In this document: one piece after another, positions 28,501 through 43,500 of the stretch
Layout: the number at the start of each line of letters is the position of its first letter
Position numbering within the stretch: the stretch's first letter is position 1
Assembly (NCBI GenBank): GCA_031213475.1
Contig: JARUPZ010000010.1
Coordinates: forward strand, 7,852,776 to 7,916,775
Length of the DNA: 64,000 nucleotides
Direction: 5' to 3'
Source of the DNA: Nereocystis luetkeana
Lineage: Eukaryota > Sar > Phaeophyceae > Laminariales > Laminariaceae
Notes under the pieces: generated by a model
The model's database searches: none
What the model was told of the DNA's origin: nothing
Seen by the model: the letters and a program-made list of their open reading frames with translations, nothing else
Program-made: the position numbers and the translations under genes

Positions 28501-31500
28501 TTCGAAAATGGACTTGGACATTTGCTGGCTTACAAAGTGCAGTACCACTATTAATAGAAGGATTGAGCTATATATACACCAGTATGTTTCCCCATCCACC
28601 CGAGGGTGATATATAAAACTATTGAGAACGCTGCACACAACGGACAGATCACCGACGACCACTTAAACGATCTAGATCTTTCGGGGTAGATAGTCTTGTG
28701 ATTAGTATGATCTGTATGATCTGTATGATCTAAACTTCGTGTTGCCGGATGGAAACCGTACAAGTTTACGTGATTCATTCTACACTTTTTCCTGGGTTGG
28801 ATTGATACTGCACGTGCGTACGCTGCACATCATCTCACAACGGCCGATTTGAGATCTAGACGATCTATCGGTAGATGATATATCTGTACATGATCTATCT
28901 GTCCGATCTGTGGAAGATTGTCACCTCTTCCATCATATTTTGAGCGCGGGTTCAATGCAGACCGTCCATCGGGACAGCCTTTGATAATTTGTGAGATATT
29001 GAGTGAATGATTTACATACAGCATGTCCTCGCTCCCTCCCCTCTCAACCTTCAACTCCTTGAAGGAAAATAGCGGGAGGAAAACCAACACGTACCAATCA
29101 ACATGGCGCACCAACCAAGGCCAACCTGGGCTGACTCACGTTTTCGCCTAATTTGGTATGCCCGTCCGAAAAGTCAGCCTGGGTCTGTTTCGATATCGAA
29201 TGCCACTGACCCGGAATCTGTTCACCCTACACCCCCCCCCTCACCCTAATCAGTCCCTATCTCGACCATTCAACTCCCACCTCACCTCGGCAACCTCCAA
29301 GAACGACAACTTCCCCCGCCCCCATTTACATTATGTATAGGTTGGGTTGGCTTCGGTTGGCAACTGCATTGTAAAACATGCCGCTCACTACCTGAGCTAC
29401 TGTAGGTAACCAGGGTCGTGCCGTTTTTTGTCCTCTTGTTTTTTGCGGTCGGTCACAGCTCGCGATCGAGTTGTTTAGGGTGGAGAACCATTGCTCTGCA
29501 CAAGGGGGCTTACCGCATCGCGTACGGTAGTGTCTATGGTGAGACACCCACGACGTAGTCACATAGAACTCCCATTGCTGTCTCTGGAAGTGGCCACACC
29601 GGAAAATAAATTTACTCATTGAAGCTGCCATCCATGTGCAAGTCCGCCTCACAAGCGGTTGTTCGTAGGATGCAGCTCACCCTTCGTGCGACTCGCCCAA
29701 CACCTCACGACACTTCGCGCTTGGTGCAAGCAATACCTGCCTAGTCAGTGAAAGCCCGACGTGCTCCGTCCGGGCATTGTAGGGATGCGAGGGTCTATGG
29801 TCATACGACTACACGACTACGGCCATGCATGAGATCGAGTACACCCCCCCCCACCCCCACCCCGGCCCGCCCGCCCCTCTCTCGCCTCCCCCGACCCTCC
29901 TTACACCCCACCCCCTCCCTCACCTCCGTCCCCTCCCCCGGCTTTCCTTGCTACCCCTCCCCCCGCCCCTCCTTGTTCCACACCTCCACCCCCACCCCCA
30001 CCCCGACCCCCACCCCCACTCCCATCCCCAACCCTACTCTCACTATGTTTTCCTACCAACCCCCAACGCCTACCCCAGTCCCAGTCCCAGTCCCACCCCC
30101 AGTCCCGCCCTCAATTCCACCTCCTACCCCCATTCCCACACTCACCCCCACCCCCACCCCCACCCCCATTCCCACCTCCACGTCCGCCCGCACCCCCTCT
30201 TCCTATTACCCCCACCCCCACCCCCACCCACACTCCCTCCAATCACCCACCGCCCCCCCCCCCCCCCTGCCTTGCCCCCATCCCCACTCCTCCTTGCCTC
30301 TCCTTGCCTCCCTACCAACAGGCACATTTGGCGCAGCTTGTGGGGGCCGACCAGGCCGAGCACAACATTGTCGACGCGCACGCGTTTTTGGAAGGGCTGT
30401 GCGGAGAGTGCTTGGAGGAGCACGAGACCACCAAGGCTGTGACTCTGGAAGACATCGCGCAGACCGAAGCGGAAGCCCTTAACCTCGTGAGTTCGACCAA
30501 AAGAGGCGTTACACTCTGTTGGGGTTGGAATTAGAGGTAACGTGAAGTGATGGCCGAGGCACGGGCAAGGGACGCAGGTGTATCGGGCAGCTGGGAAGCA
30601 GTGCTTCGCTTCTCCTGGTTAAGATCTTCTTGGTGGATGGCGAGAGCTAAGGAGGTGCTCTCGTAGAGAAGCGAGAGATAGGGGGGGGGGACTCGACACC
30701 CAAATATACTCGTCCCACCCCCCAAACTCTCCTAAGTTCCTCCTCTTTTCTGGTGTTCTCCTATATAACTTTCGTATGTCTACCGATCGTTCTTCTGGTA
30801 ATATAAGAACGTATCACGTTATGCTCCTGTCTCCGTTTAGGAACATTCCTCTCGTCTAACGGGCTATCCGCCTTAAAAGAACGTTCATAAAAGGAATTTA
30901 CTCCCGACCAACGGAATATCCACCGGAAAAATCCATTCTGTGAACTATTCTCGTGGTCCCGAGACAAAGCTGCAGACTATATTATCGATAGCTATAGCCC
31001 ATGAGTACTTCACTCATACCACAGACAGTAACCCTTTCTTGGCCGAGATATCTCCGACTGGTGGGGGCTCTTTACCCCTTTTAGGATCTTCCTTCGCCCT
31101 TTTTAGGACTGCTGTCCCAACTTGGAGGCAAACTACTCAAAAATTGAGTGATTTGTCCCCAGAACGAGACCGCAGTCCTAAAAGAGTTCACCGAGGAACT
31201 ACCCAGTATCGCTCGGAATGCCATTTTATCGTTTTGTACAATGTTTTTGCTGTACACCTACATATGGAGGCCATGCGATTGTTGTGGTCTCGTTTTTGTG
31301 GGTACGCTGCCTAGTAAGTCGCTACATGCTTTGGGCTGCAGCTGGACGTCAGTTTTGGGTGAGACCAGAGATATCCTGAAGTAAGGGAAGGAGCCTCAGA
31401 AAAATCTCAGTAAAATCTCAGAAAATTCTCAGAAAAATCTGGTGCTACGGCTTCAACCCTAGCGTAACACGCGTCATGAAGAAAAAAAACAACATTTCTG

Positions 31501-34500
31501 GTTGACAGTTTTGGGTGAGATAAGAGACCTCCTGAAGTGAGGAAGGGGCCGCAGAAAAATCTCGGAATTTTCTGGTGCCACGGGTATACCTCTACCGTAG
31601 CAAGCGTCATAAAGAAAAAACAAAACAATTCTGGCCGATGCGGGCTCTGAACAGAGGATTGCTGTGACTACCTAATATCGTTGGTGTGTTTGTGTGTGTT
31701 TGTGTGCGCTTCCTTGTTTTCTTCGTGACAGGCCTATAGGCCATGGGCTCTCTTTGCTCCTCGGGTTCAACCCTTCTAGTGCCGCAGTCCCGTTTTGATG
31801 ACGAACCACTTACAATTTGACTGCTTTGCCCCCAAAACGGGCCTGCGGTCCCAAAAAGGGGGGCCATAGTAAATAGGGCCTGATATTGTTACTAAAAATA
31901 CTTAAATACATAGGTTTTTGTGTGTGCCATAGGTCCTATTTACCATGTTCCCCTGTTGTAGTAAAAACATTTTTTTTTCTCGGGTGAGAAATACAGAGGT
32001 CCTCAAGCGAGGATCCTGAAAAAAGAAATCTGCAAATTCTGGTGTTTCAGAAAGTTACCAGCAAGTTCTGGTGCTACTATTACGGGGGACCATATTTAAT
32101 AGGACCAAATATTGTCAGTAAAAAGGGTTAAATATATACCTGATAGGATTTTATGTGCGCCATAGGTCCTGTTAACGATGGTCCCCCGTAATACTACCCC
32201 CGCTACCGTACGGAAGCGCAGCATGCGTTGAAACAAGTGGTCGGTATCTTCCCCCCTTCCAACGCTTTGGACGTAAAATATATTCGTGCGTGGGGACATT
32301 GAACCGTGTATATAGCAAGTCCCACAGGCTGTCAACAGCCTCTCCAAGCGGTACGCCTCTATTGGTTTGCTACATTGTCCTTTGTCTGCACATTGGTTTT
32401 TTGTTTCGCCCACATTGTACAGGGGCCGGGGGAGGGGAGGGGGGGGTGTACTCGATAGGAGATATGTACTCGATCTCATGCGTGGCCGTAGTCGTAAATG
32501 CCATAGACCCTCGCATCCCTACAATGCCGGGACGGAGCATGTCGGGTTTTCACCGACAAGGGGGAGGGGGCCGGCGGGGGGGGGGGCACCTACGTCAAGA
32601 ACAAGTGGCCGCGCCAGACAAGGAGGACGTTTTACGAATCAACTATGTAACTATTAATACTACTATTAACAATATTTTTGCGCGGTCTAGTTGAGTGCCA
32701 CTCTATCGCGACATAAAAGGGACGTTTATAGTAACATTGAGTCCAAATTGTGGTTGTATATAGGGACATATCGAACAGGTGGCCGCCGAAAAAAAAGTTT
32801 TTTATTTTTCGAAATCAACCAGTAACCTACTGCCTCTACCTTATGTTATTAACTTTGCATGAACACCTGGTGCGTGCTGTGTACCTGACTGCACCAAACG
32901 ACCTACCCGTACGTCATGGCGGGATAAACCAGAGTCCCCCCCCCCCCCAATATATCACTCTGTACCTAAATATGATGACCTTTTGTACACTAATACTCAG
33001 TAAAAAAAGGCCCCTATATTGAGGGACAGAGTGTCGTATTACTATTTCCCGTGATTATTGTCAAAAATATAAATGAGTAAGAGTGAGGATGGATCCCCCG
33101 TACCCGTCGCGCGGGTCTCCGCCCGCCCTCTCGTACGCTATCAATCAACCCGTGCGGTACCTACCTGCCTGCTGTACACGAATAGGTGTGTGAAGACCTG
33201 CTGAAAATGATCAACGAGGAGGCACGAGTCGACCCCGCCGACGATCCGAATTTCAAGTCTTCCGCCGCGGGGGGCGGGGGGGGCGGAGAGGGCGGAATTT
33301 TCGACTCCGGAGAGGAGGACGGCCACGGCGACGAGGCGACCGTCCGGATGGACTACTCCAAGCCGTTCCGGCTGTTCGACGAGCAGGGTCTGGGAGTCAT
33401 CCCCGTGGACACGTTCAGGGCCATGCTGTACAGGCTGCACGTGAACTCCCTGCTGCGAGAGAGGCAGGTCGTCGCCCTGATAGATCGCTTCGACGTCGAC
33501 CGCAAGGGTGAGGCTCGTATGATAAGTCGCCGACTAAGTTTTTTGTTGGCTCGACTAGCCGACTAGCCATTGGTTGGCTGTGTGAGTATTGCAGTTAGCT
33601 ACGTGCGGAAATTTGTAAGGCTGTGAGTCGGCTGAATATAGTCGCCGACTAGTTTTTAGTTGGTTGTTACATAGATATTACGGTTAGTTACGTGCGGTAA
33701 TTTGTAAGGTTGTGAGTTGGCTGACCCTAAGTCGGCGACTAGCCTATAGTTGGTGAGGTATTGCGGTTAGTTACGCGCGGTAGTTTGTAAGGCTGTGAGT
33801 TGCCTGACCCTAAGTCGGCGACTAGCTATTAGTTGGCCAGGTATTGCAGCTAGTTACGTGCGGTAATTTGTAGACTGCTATTAATAGTTGGCTGGCCAAA
33901 AAGCCACCGACAGTTTTTTATAGGTATTGCAGCCAGAGTAGTTACGTGCGGTAATTCGTAGGGCTGTGATTTGGCTGACTCTAAGGCGCCAACTGTCAGC
34001 TATTAGTTGGCTGGGTTTTTTTCAGTAGTGTGTTGCCTGCTGTAATATGTGGAAGCTCTCCGCCTTTGTGGTCTGGTTGGGTTGGTGTGCGTGCGTTTGT
34101 TTATGGCTGGCACGACGCGTGCTTTGACAGCAAGCGATAGGATCACTCCCGTTAGATACGCCTATTAGGGTCCAAACGTTGATTGTATTTCCGTGTGAGA
34201 ATAGCGATTCACTATTGAATACCAGGTAGCAACGAAGAAGTATAGCTAACTGGTTGGCGTTGGCATTCTTGCTCGCAAAGAAGAAGGGATGATCATCTAG
34301 TTTTTTTATTCTTCCAGTGTTTTCAAAGAACCAGTTGCTGGCCTCCCAAGGTTCTTGGCCGCATGGCGATCGTTGTGGTAATATTGGCCTTATTTCTCAG
34401 CACCTTCCATCTTCGCTGTGAGCCTCTAGCGTTTTTCGTAAATTCGCGCGTGGATGACGGACACACTTGTCCCTCCGGAGACGTTCGCGAACCGAAAACG

Positions 34501-37500
34501 TGTGGATGGATCCGCCAGATAATGATCCACCCGATCTGACCAACGCTTTGAACCTTAGCCGCGGCACCAACCTCGAGCAGCGTTGAGCATATAGGCTAGT
34601 ATGAAGAAGAAGAAGAAGAAGAAGAAGAAGCAGAAGAAGGAGAAGAAGAAGAAGCAAATAGAAGAAGAAGGAGAAGAAGAAGAAGCAAATAGAAGAAGAA
34701 GGAGCAGAAGAAGAAGAAGAAGAAGGAGAAGAAGAAGAAGAAGAAGAAGAACAAGAAAACGAAGCAGTGATATCGAAAATTCAATCGAAACTCGTATCAA
34801 CACCCAGTATTTGCAAGGTTGGTGTGACAGGAGTGATAGCTCGATCGCGCCTTTCCCAAGGGGTGTGTAGGTTTTTAAGAGTTGTCTACAAAGTATTACA
34901 GGTTCGAAAGCAACGAACGTATGTACGTACCGGGCAGTAGTTTAGTGCCTTGGAGTGCTCGCCGCTGATCACGATTTTCTTAATCAAATTATTATCTTAG
35001 CGTCGACCATGAAGTAAAGCTGACTAAAAAAGACTAATGAGTTTGTTTTTTGTTTGGGCCTATCCTACTGTAGCCTCAGTGTCACCAGTTGTGAGTTTCT
35101 CTCCCCCCCCCCTCCTCCCCCACTCTTATTCCCACCCGCTTTGACGAAACCCAAGCCGAGTTAAAATCTTAAAGGATCTCGAGGCATTCGCGCAGAAAAC
35201 ACACGCAACGTGACAAGCGGCAGCCGTTGTCAGTTCCCCTCCGACCCCCCCCCCCCCCACTTTCCGCCCACCCTCTCCTGTTCCCCCACTCGCTGTATCG
35301 CGACCCAAGGCGAGATAACCCTGGAAGATTTCGAAGCCTTTGCCCAGAAAAAAACGTGGGGGCAGGAGGCGGCGGCCGATCCCTTCGGCGCCTTGTTGGC
35401 AGCCACGGGAAACCTGCCGGGGACCATGCCAAGTGGGATGGTGGTGGGGAAAGACGACCCGGGGGCGGGGTCTCCCGAGGCAGAAGAGACCGATTCCGAC
35501 GGCGAAAACGCCAGGTGATTTGGGTCCACAACGAAACGTCGTATAACGGGGGAGGGGGTGTACTCGATAGGGGAGATGTACTCGATCTCATGCGTATGAC
35601 CATAGACCCTCGCATCCCTACAATGCCGGGACGGACCATGTCGGGTTTGGTGTGGTGCGTCCAACCGGACGCGTGCTTGCCTCATATAGGGGTGGCTGCT
35701 TGTTTTTATGACGCCGCTCGCTTGGGGGGTTCTCTCTCTCCACCTCACCTCCCAAAAAACACGACGAAAACGTGAACCAAGACGAACAATCCCCATGGCT
35801 TACTTTTTTAAGGCGATAGATACAACGAGCACTACGTACCTGTATGATGTAACTGGGATTCCGACGATCTGGGCGGAATTATAAGCAACGTTTATAAAGT
35901 AATACGAACACTACGCGGTCCTCGTAATTTCGCCTAGAGTGTCCTTCTATTTTACGCCCAGAGTGGCGTTTCCGCACTTCAGGAGGCCCCGTCAGTCAGC
36001 CAGACACGTTTTTTGTTATATTTTATTCTATTAAAAAAAAAATACAACCTTTTGTCGTACCACTACGCGTGAAACAATGGTTGCCATTAATTGCCCGGGT
36101 GGGATCGCGACGACGAGAAATCCTTGCACGCGTGCCCGCACGCAATGTATTCGGATCGAGTATCTTCTTTTTTGTTGTTCCTCTCTTCATCCCACCTATT
36201 TATTGTCTCCGCCCTTCTTTTCTCTATTAACCTCTATTTTCGTTTTTTCTCCCACCCCCTTCTTTGTTATCTCCCTCCTAAATAGCCGTAACTAAGATTC
36301 AGAGGTCACGAAGCAGGCTCTTCTCCCTCCGCCTCCTCGCCGCGATTCATGCCTTGCTTTTTTAGTTTTTAGATCGCGAGAAGACTCCAGCCCTCGTCAA
36401 CTCGCTCCGAGCTGTTGCCCCTTGAACTCTCCGCTGTGACGCGAGCCTTGTGCATGCAGCTGCAGCCTTGAGCACAAGGGCTATTTCAGTGCACGAGCTC
36501 TTTCACACTCCCGCAGACACACATGCGTTCGCTCATCGTGTACCGTAGCTCCTAATAGACACTGCCTGGTCCACAGCAGTGCAATCCGAAATGAGCGAAT
36601 TCATAGCCCCGTGGTTACATGCATGAGCACGGTGAGCTGCCATCTGTTTCACGTAAACATGTGTGGAATTTTCTTCTCGCGCGCCTCAAGCTCTAAGGGC
36701 GCTCTCCCCCTGACCGTGTCCCCCCAGAAGGAGCAGGAGGAGATTACCGTGTACCGCTCTGGACGTTTGATGTATATAGTAGAGTCCAAAAGTTTTTTTA
36801 TATCCCCGAACAGGGTGATAAGATACCACACACCCCGAGAAAAATTTCCGAGACGGGCTTCTTCTAGTAATAGTGCGGGGGGAAACATACTTATCAGGAC
36901 CAAATGTGACTTGTAAAAAAAATGGAATACTTGAGTGTTTGTGTGTGTGATGGATCCTGAGTACTGTGGCTCAACGTAATATGTACGAGACAAATTTTCT
37001 CCGAACGTAGGGCGCGGCTGGGGGGGGGGCAGACGCAACGAAAGTCCGTGGCGATTGAGATACCCGTACGTCGCTCGACGTTTGCTTGCACTCTCTCCGT
37101 CGTCGTCGAGAGAAAATTTCTGCGAGAGGGTGTGCTATCTATTATCACCCGGGTGATAAGGTGTGTTACCCGTATCACCCGGGTGATAGTGTGGAACGGC
37201 GTACTGATCCCCGCTCCAGGGAAAACGATTCCTTCGCCCGGGGACGTTCATAGTTGGAGGTATGGTACCTCGTGTTTTTGATAGGCTACTCTTGAAACGC
37301 AACGCGTTCCCCTGTATGTCCTTGTCCTTGCCGTATGTTTCGGGCAGGTTCCGAGGGCTTCGGGTTTCTGGGAGCAAGAGGGGTGATGCAATCGCCGTGA
37401 ACATTGCGTCGCAGCTCAGGAAATCCTTCCCGAACAAGGTCAGCAAGTGTCATCGGGGTCCTTCTCGTGGGTTCCCCGTACATACACACACATAACAAAG

Positions 37501-40500
37501 AAGTTTTACTGTACGTAGTACATCTAGTTTCTGCTTTTGATGGCTTTTTTTTCTTCTCATCATGCATACAACTATTATTCATTTAGAGAACAACAACTAA
37601 GGCATCACCAAAATGTTTTTTTTTGTCATGAGTTAGACACCTTTTGTAGCGTGCAGAAAACGCAATGATCAGGAGTACATGTAGTCGGGTGACTCGAAGG
37701 TTAAAACCACGAAACAAGAGATAACCTGCTACTCGTAGTTTCACACGTACACTCCCTCGTGGTTCACGATTTCCCTTTACAAGACATACTGCTAACACCG
37801 TACACATGCACGTACACGCTTCTTGCGTTCACGATGGTCCCATGACACGGCATCGGACACATCCCTTCTTCCAAGCCATCCTTCAGTGTCGTACCACGTG
37901 AGCATCGTTCGTATAGGAACATTTAATCCAACTGGCTGCTTACATTCCGATGCAGAGTTTTTTTTTTTCGCATATACCTCCGCCCCGTTCGATCCCCACC
38001 AACAACGTCTGTCGTCGTGCTTTTTGTTGTTGTTGTTGTTGTTGCTGTTGCTGTTGTTGTTGTTGTTGTTGTTGTTGTTGCTCTTGTTGTTGTTATGGCG
38101 TCGGCACACATACGATTCAGCCACAAGACGCCAAGCGAGAGCTTTCGGACGGGCTTCAAGCGCTCGACAAGCACGGAGACAAAAGGCTGCCCCCCTCGAG
38201 CATAGTCACCGCACTCAAGCGCATGGGGATCGAACTCCGCATGAACCACCGGGAGGCGGAGAAAGCGCTGCGTGTCTTTGAGGTGAGCCTAAGAAGCAAC
38301 CCAATAAGAACCTATCACTATATGGCCGGAAATATAAGAATCGTTAGCTCTTCATATTTATGTATGAACGATACCTACGTTTCCGCTCACAACGGTAACA
38401 TGAAGGATTACTTTTTTGTAGGGGGGGCGCTAAGAAGATTTGAATAAGAACCCGTGCTCAGCAGCGAGTGCGGCACCGAAAACTTTTGTACAAGCCTATG
38501 CTCAAGGTGTTCGGTAGCTACCCTTGACCCCCCCCCCCCCCATCCTCTCCGCGGTTCGGGACATTGTTCAATAGCCGTCCTTGACCCTCCCCGGCCTCCG
38601 TGGTTATGATTCAATAGCTGTCCTTGGCCCCCACGCCCCCGTCCGTGGTTCGGTTCTGGTTCAAAGTTAGCTATCGTTGACCGCTCCTCCCCATCCTGCC
38701 CGCCTTGCAGGCGGTTCTTGCTACTGTACCGGGTAGGATGCAGCTCACCCTTCATACGGCTCGCCGAACACCTCACAGCGCTTCGCATTTGGTGCAAGCA
38801 ATGTCTGCCTGGTCGGTGAAAACCCGACGTGCTCAGTCTCCGCATTGTAGGGATGCGAGGGTCTATGGTCATGCCACTACGGCCATGCATGATAATGAGT
38901 ACACCGCCCCCATCGAGTACACCCTCCCCCGCGGGTTTTATCTTAATGCCCAGGCCGAGGATACGCCTTCTGGTCGTCGCGAGGTGGAGTTTTCGCCGCT
39001 GGTTGATGCAGTGGGCAGGGCATGGAGAGCGGAGGACCTCCACTCGCAACAGCACTCGCTGACCGGTGAGGAACCGAAAGCTTCTCCACTCGTGGGAGAT
39101 GGATCATTCGAAACAACACTTGATACGTAACTGCTGAGAACCAAACATCGTGCTTCCTTCGAAACAGCACCCGGTAGCCGCTAAGAAGCTAAACCGCGGT
39201 TCATTCGAAGCACCGCTCGCTCACCGCTAAGAACCACAACCATGGTCCGTTCGAAGCAAGTAATCGCTCATAGCTAAACACCCGCAACCTAACCATGGTT
39301 TGTTCGAAACAGTACTCGTAAGCTGCTGGGAACCACGACCATGGTTAAATCGAAAACAGCACTCGCTAGCCGCTAACAACTGCAACCATGGTTCATTCGA
39401 AACAAGTACTCGCCATATACCCGCTGCTAAGAAACCACAAGCCATGGTTCATTCGAAGCAGTACTCGCCATATAGCCGCTAAGGACTAAAACCATAATTC
39501 ACTCGAAACGACACTCGCTGACCGCTAAGAACCACAGCCACAGTTTATTCGAAAACAGCATTAGCTGACCGCTAAGACCACAACCATGGTGCATTCGAAA
39601 ACAGCACTCGCTGACTGCTGAGAACCACAACCATGGTTCATTCGAAAAGAGTACTCGCTACCCGCTAAGAACCACAACCATGGTTCATTCGAAAACAGCA
39701 CTCGCTGACCGCTAAGAACCACAACCATCGTTCATAAAACAGAACAGTCGTTGCGTAGTCGCTAAGAGCCATAGCCATGGTTTATTGATTGCTCGCTAAC
39801 AGCCAAGAACCAAACCCATGGTTCGTTCAAACAAGTACCCGCCAACCGCAGAGACCCATACCCCTGGGGCCATTCGAAACAGTCTCTCGTTAACCGCTCG
39901 GAGCCAAAACTTGCCCCCTATGGATGGTTCATTCGAAACAACACTCGCTACGTAGCCGCCAAAAAAACAAACACGTCCCCCGAGGATGGTACGCGCACGA
40001 AGCGCACCATCCACGGCAAAAAAATCTGACGCGTGCTACAATTCGCGGAGCTTCGTTGTGGGGTAGCAATTTCTGGGTCGAGACGTTTTCGGGTGACGGG
40101 TGGGTTCGAACACGCTCCTCACAGCTTTCAACACGATAAAGTTGGAGCTACCCTTGGCCGCGAAATAATCATTATAGTACTCATCAAATATATTCACAGA
40201 TGACACCAACTATGTCCATACCATAAGAAACGTTAGCATACATGTTTCAATTTAAAAGTGTTCATTATATTTTGGGACAGATATGAGACGCATGCGAAGA
40301 CGGGGGTGGAAAACCCGGCTTTGAGGGGAAAAAGGGAAAACGCAACCCAAGGGTAGACGGATAGAAAAAAATCGACACCCATTTTTGTTCTCGAGTCCCA
40401 GTCCCCGACAGGGGGCAGGGAGGGTACTGCAGTAGTCTGACTCGATGTCCTGGATCATTTGATGCAAGTATTGGATTTTTGGATGAGGCGTGCGCGGCAG

Positions 40501-43500
40501 GGGTCCTCGTCCGGTATTTCCCCCCGCGCGGAGTGGACGAGCGCGTCGCCTGCTCTGCGCGGGGTTAGTACCTGCAAATGATCTGTGAAACCAAGCCTAT
40601 CAATACTCTTTCTACTGAGGGGTGGGTGGGAGGTCTCAATAAATATTTCGTGCCCACCTCTGCTCACGAGGTTTTGGGAACGAAAATCACGGGTGATCGT
40701 AGGCGACTACTCCACAATACAAATTCAAGACATTTCTGATGGTACACCTAGTTCCACGATTAGTGCCAAATCATTTCCTCTGTTTCCATCGACAATTTTA
40801 CTAAAACAAAGCAGAACGAAACTGAACAACAGCATGCGCTCTTTTAATTTCTGGCAAAAACGCCGACCCGCCACGAAGTTTATTACATGGTGCCGACGTT
40901 ATTGATGCCGACTACTGTGGCTCTGTTATCTCTTCTTTTTCTCCGTCTACCCCTCAGCAACCCAAGGAAACACACACATCCCCACGGTCCATAAAATAGG
41001 CAAAAAACAACGAAAATCATTGTTAAGACACGAACGGTGCTGCCAACGATGTGTTTGAGTAGGCAGTTCCTCAGTTTTGAGGAGCCCCGTTACGTATGAG
41101 TAGTCAGAAACATTTCGGAGATAAATAACAACAATGCCACCGCTATCCTGCCGTAGGGCGTCAGGATAAATATATGTGATGTTGACTTCCGCATCGCATT
41201 TTGTTTTTGGTCAACTGCCGACGGCGCCAGGGAATTGCAAGCTGGACGGGAAAGTGGTACGCCTCCAGCGGGAGTTCCGCTCCATATCGACAACAAAGTT
41301 TCACAATCCGAAAACGGGCACCGTCACGTATTCTTACAAAATGGGCAAGGTGAGCAAGCAGCAGGTGGATGGCGGCAAGCACGTAGCCTAGGGTATACTG
41401 AGCAGTACGACAAACGTTTCTTCCCCGTTTTTTTGGATGCCGGTCAACGTGACGTTCGGCGTCTGCACCTGGAAGCTGGCGTAGCTCTACTCTATCGGTA
41501 GGGGTATCACGGAAGGAAGAAAGGAAGGAAGAAATAAAGAAAGGAACAAAGGAAGGAAGCAAGGAAGGAAGGAAGGAAGGAAGAAACGAACAAAGGAAGG
41601 AAGGGTTCTGTCGCTCCTCCCTTGAGGGATTCTACCCGCTGTACCTCACCCAGAAATCGACGTTGGTGATAAAAACATGTCCCGTAAGCTTAACCCAATA
41701 CAATGTACCCTTGCTGGCAGCCAAAAACACAATACCAGGGGTTGCATACACGTATCCATCCAACGATAGCTAGGGGGGTACGTAGCACTTTTTGCCTCGC
41801 AAGCCAAACCCTTGCGACCGAAGGAGCTCCTTCAGGGCACCGAGGCACCACCCAACAACGCGTGCCTTATCTAGTTTTTGTGCCGCACTATATTTTTAGT
41901 TGACACATGGGCCATGGGATGTTTGATCGGGTTTTGGGTGAGCTGGGCTGTAACTTACAAGGAACGCCTAGTGTCAACACTAATGTCTAAACGGCTCTTA
42001 CATTTCGCCCCACAGAGTGGTAGGTGCAACCCCGTCAAATGACAATGGTTGGGGACCTGGTATATACAATGGTTGGGTATCTCTTCAGTTGCAATGGTTT
42101 GGGGACCTCTACCATCGTCAGTGACAAAAAAAAAAAGCTGGCCGAAAAAGAGGGCAAGTCCTTGTCCTTCCTCCCCCTCCACGTGTTGTCGCACGACGAA
42201 CAAACCCCCTCGCGTTTTGAGGTGTGTCAGGCCAGCGTGACGTTCGGCTGCGGCCTGCGGCTGTTGTCGCGAGGGGATACATGTTTTGTGATCAGAGCCC
42301 CAAGATAAGACACAAGCGCCATGGCTTCCCCTAATGTTCACGCACCACGTTTGGTTGTGATTGCTACTGGTATGTTCCCTGGTGATAGGTACCTCAGCGC
42401 AAGGCAGGGGGGGGTGGGGGGGCGGGGGCATTGCCTGTCTGCTGTCTGGAGTTTGCCCGCGTTTGGTGTTGTATATACCCAACAATACTTCATGAGACGG
42501 TACTCTAATTTTATTAGACCTGCGACGGAAGGACGACTGCCTAGAGGCTTGATGTACCGACTCTCTCGTTAAGAAACCGGGATGGCGGCCCGGGATAAGT
42601 TTCTTATCCCAAAAAAAGGGTGTGTGCTCCGCACTCATCTTACCACAACAGCCCCCGCAGTTCTTATTTCTCCGGAAATGCGAGGCTGGCTTCTCTTGGG
42701 GATACCTTTTTTTATCACATGGCCCGTAGCGTACTACTTGAGTACAGTACGGGCCGTCCAACAAGAAATGCCTAGCAATGTGAGCACAGCCTTGCAACCC
42801 TATTGTGACACCATCCTCAAACAACCTTGAGCTTAGCCTATTGTATAGGGTACAGTGTGGCGCTCGCCGCTGAGCACAATATCTCCTTCCATTTTTCTTA
42901 GCGCCCCCCCCCCCCCCCCCCCCCCAACTAGTGAACGTCGTGTTCTTGTTCTTAACCCTTTTAGAACCGCACTCCCATATGTGGGGACAATTCACTCTAA
43001 ATACAAGTAGGTTGTCCCCAAAACGGGACTGGGGTCCTAAAAGGGTTCATAGGTTCCCTCTCATACGGGGGCCAAAACACTGTACTGGTATGCAGGACAT
43101 ATAAACGTAATGGGTTTGCGTCCAGGTTGCACTAGTTAAAGTGTTCTGCGACGGACATCGAGTGAGGCGCGTGGTCCTCCACTTGTTAGTCCCGGCCAAT
43201 GAGGAAAACCTTGGCATTTAGTAGGCAGGGGGGCGGGGACGGGGGGGGGGGGGGGGGGGGGGGGGGGGGCTGAGGTGATGTAACAATTAATATTAATAAC
43301 AGAAAGGCCTGTTGCGTAAAGCCCGATGCTACCTGGTATTATTGGCGTTCAGGCGGAAAAACGAGGGGAAATATTGTGAGATGTCGGGAACCGAATCGAT
43401 AATAATATGTTGTTTGTTGTTCTCCTGTAGAGAGATGTAGGCGTTTGGTTCATGTTTTGTGCCTGCTTGAGAATGTACCTTCTACATGGTAGCCACTTTT

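Noticed and set aside
29748-30482. Pro-rich 244-codon frame
   Set aside because: Translation of the C-rich microsatellite; only its overlap with exon 17 (in another frame) is coding.
36690-36790. Possible exon reading SKGALPLTVSPQKEQEE
   Set aside because: No donor at the right phase; exons 19 and 20 already fit each other.
41955-42995. 346-codon reverse-strand open frame
   Set aside because: No domain, no codon pattern, crosses a possible exon, a poly-C tract and a MITE; looks like chance.
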